Source of the DNA: Pelagimonas varians
Lineage (GTDB): Bacteria > Pseudomonadota > Alphaproteobacteria > Rhodobacterales > Rhodobacteraceae
DNA length: 64,000 nt
Assembly (NCBI RefSeq): GCF_003208435.1
Contig: NZ_QKMF01000001.1
Span: forward strand, 124,001 to 188,000
Reading direction: 5' to 3'
A program made the translations under genes and the position numbers. Positions 62,471 to 64,000 of the stretch are shown here, piece after piece; position 1 is the first letter of the stretch; every line of letters begins with the position of its first letter. The notes beneath the pieces were generated by a model that was not told the DNA's origin, searched no databases, and saw only the letters and a program-made list of their open reading frames with translations.

Positions 62471-63970
62471 CTATTTTGACGGGGCAATTGTGATCGTCAC
62501 ACTGGCGGAAGACAGCCGAGTGTCCGGCAGGTCTGCAAAAATCGTGTCGATCTGCGCGGCGGTTTTGGTCGCAATTGGGTCAAAGCTGATCCCGCGCAAC
62601 ACCTCTGGCAGATCATCCGTGACATTGCGGGTGGTGGCCATGCATTTTAAACGCTCTTCACCCAGCGTGTCGGCATTGATGCGAAACCGGAACGGATCTT
62701 TGCGCGGGTCGGGCAGGGCGTGCAGCACAAAGGGTGTCAGCATGTGCCCGTCGGCAAAGTCCTTGCGGTAAAGGTTGGGCAGGACCTGCGTCACATCCCC
62801 GACCGCATCAATATAAAAGCAATACAGCCACACCCGCCGGTCAGCGCGAAAATAGACCACCAGCTCTTCGCCGGGATGATAGACCGGATCGTCGCCTTTG
62901 GGCGAGGTCATCAAAATGGCAAAACTGTCGGTTCCTTCGATGTCCGCATCCAAACCGGCGTTGCGCGGCGCGACGGCGATGTCCCCTAGCTGATCGCGGC
63001 GCAGGCGGGTTTGCCAACTGGTGGATCCTCCATCGGCGTCCAGCAAGGTCAGGGTCAGGTCGATGACTGTGTCAAAGACCCAATAGGTGCCGCGCAGTTG
63101 GTACAAGCCTTCGGATCCGTCGCGATCCGCGATACGGGTCAGCGGGTCCAGATCACGGGCCGACAGGGACGCCCCCAAAGCGGGGCTGAGGTCAAATTCC
63201 GGTTCGATGATCTGCAAACTGCGGTCGGTCAGCGTATTGGAAGTGCCTTCAACCAGTGCGGTGATCAAGCGGTCTTGGAAATAGCGGCCAAAATCGGGTT
63301 GGGCACCGGACCCTTGGTAGAAAACCCCAACCGGAACCAGGCGGTTCATGTCAGGGGTTTGATCCGCCAAAGCACGGGCAGCATCAGCAAGAGCCGCCTC
63401 TAGATCACGTGCTGTATCCACCATCGCCGATGCGGTGACCTGCGCGGGCACGTCATAGCGGGCGGTTTGCGCAATCGTTTGACCGGTGTCCTTGGCAACC
63501 GCCTTTAGCGCCAGAGAGACTATTCCATTGCGAAAGGCCAGTTGCGGCAACGCGACGATATCGACCTCTTGATTGGCTGCCTCAAGCGCGGCAACCGGAT
63601 TGCCGCCCGCATCGCGAAGCGCGCCTGTTTTGTGCAGATAGGCCAGAACCGCGCCGATGCCGTTGCCGTCCATGACGTCAAAACACCCGCCTGATTGGGC
63701 TATTAGATTGGCCAGCAAGTCACCATAGAGTTGGTCAGCCGCTGCGGCACTGATGGGTTGGTTTGCGGGGTCAAATGGCCAGATGCCGAGTTTGGCTTTG
63801 GTCTCACACACACCCGCCTGAGCTTTGAGAGCGTTGCTGAATTCTGCGGTCAGGTCGGAAAGACTATCGGCCTGCGCCATAGGTGCCGCGTTCAAGGCGG
63901 CAGCCAACCCAAGGACCAGCCCAAAACGCTGCGCTTTTTGTGGAATAAAACGATGGATGAAACCCGTCAT
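62471..63970 (-). CDS. Exported DUF4384-like protein, first gene of the cluster in this window
   Basis: A 499-residue protein with a signal peptide (FGLVLGLAAALNAAPMAQA). The N-terminal half has repeated alpha-beta units (AKLGIWPFDPANQPI, YGDLLANLIAQSGGCFDVMD, GVFYQGSGAQPDFGRYFQDRLITALV) of FlgO/CsgG-like style. The C-terminal 125 residues fit DUF4384: FAILMTSPKGDDPVYHPGEE followed by VYFRADRRVWLYCFYIDAVG. The ATG at 63970 follows GGAGATC. Only 30 bases precede it in the window, so its promoter or an additional upstream gene is out of view. Confidence 0.78.
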   Translation of the reverse strand: MTGFIHRFIPQKAQRFGLVLGLAAALNAAPMAQADSLSDLTAEFSNALKAQAGVCETKAKLGIWPFDPANQPISAAAADQLYGDLLANLIAQSGGCFDVMDGNGIGAVLAYLHKTGALRDAGGNPVAALEAANQEVDIVALPQLAFRNGIVSLALKAVAKDTGQTIAQTARYDVPAQVTASAMVDTARDLEAALADAARALADQTPDMNRLVPVGVFYQGSGAQPDFGRYFQDRLITALVEGTSNTLTDRSLQIIEPEFDLSPALGASLSARDLDPLTRIADRDGSEGLYQLRGTYWVFDTVIDLTLTLLDADGGSTSWQTRLRRDQLGDIAVAPRNAGLDADIEGTDSFAILMTSPKGDDPVYHPGEELVVYFRADRRVWLYCFYIDAVGDVTQVLPNLYRKDFADGHMLTPFVLHALPDPRKDPFRFRINADTLGEERLKCMATTRNVTDDLPEVLRGISFDPIATKTAAQIDTIFADLPDTRLSSASVTITIAPSK

Positions 63971-64000
63971 CGACTCGATCTCCGCTTATACATTCTAATT

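Noticed and set aside
51662-63970. Reading the caspase cluster as a CBASS- or Avs-type antiphage system
   Set aside because: There is no cyclic-nucleotide synthase, NTPase sensor or gasdermin gene in the window, and the products appear to be exported. Those systems act in the cytoplasm.

Overview
The window reads as chromosome of a marine alphaproteobacterium of the Rhodobacterales (Roseobacter/Rhodobacter-like). The reasons are the high G+C coding sequence, an RNase E whose S1 domain is split by a very large acidic/basic insertion, the tatA-tatB-tatC-DUF815 ATPase cluster, the glnB-glnA pair, class I fructose-bisphosphate aldolase, a Hint-domain protein and a TRAP transporter. No species is claimed.

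Bases 1-34,900 are mostly housekeeping genes in short operons: rne; a TusA-like protein divergent from ccdA; an integral-membrane hydrolase translationally coupled to a cytochrome P450; fda; a WYL regulator divergent from tatABC plus a DUF815 ATPase and a flavoprotein; a class I glutamine amidotransferase; a periplasmic molybdenum hydroxylase pair (iorAB-like, Tat-exported) divergent from a TetR regulator with two well-formed candidate operators; an SDR; an exported MBL-fold protein; pntAB; an alpha/beta-hydrolase-OsmC fusion; an EEP/NUDIX pair; a lytic transglycosylase; glnBA; nnr; a Hint protein.

A tRNA-Leu(UAG) at about 34.9 kb marks the start of an accessory stretch (34.9-51.6 kb). It holds an A+T-rich, nonsense-mutated serine recombinase whose 5' end is replaced by an IS3-family remnant, a LuxR regulator fused to an alpha/beta hydrolase next to a second hydrolase, about 1.5 kb and 1.0 kb of apparently non-coding or decayed DNA, and a catabolic cluster (GntR regulator, tandem OsmC protein, TRAP DctPQM, aldehyde dehydrogenase, GST, SDR). 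Three copies of one GGGATCCC palindrome lie about 6 and 7 helical turns apart between the GntR gene and the TRAP operon. A LysR regulator divergent from an exported SnoaL-like protein follows.

The most unusual part is the last 12.3 kb (51,662-63,970, all minus strand). It is an eight-gene cluster in which essentially every product has an export signal: two DUF4384-like proteins, two OmpA-type peptidoglycan-binding proteins, two caspase-family (C14) proteins with intact His/Cys dyads and EF-hand loops, one trypsin-like serine protease and one CsgG-like protein of unknown function. One caspase carries a complete seven-repeat WD40 propeller. The other carries three about 200-residue lectin-like repeats, each with a conserved cysteine pair. 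The paired composition suggests duplication of a [DUF4384-OmpA-caspase] module. I infer a periplasmic or cell-surface proteolytic system; its substrate and purpose are unknown. The cluster may continue beyond the window's right edge.
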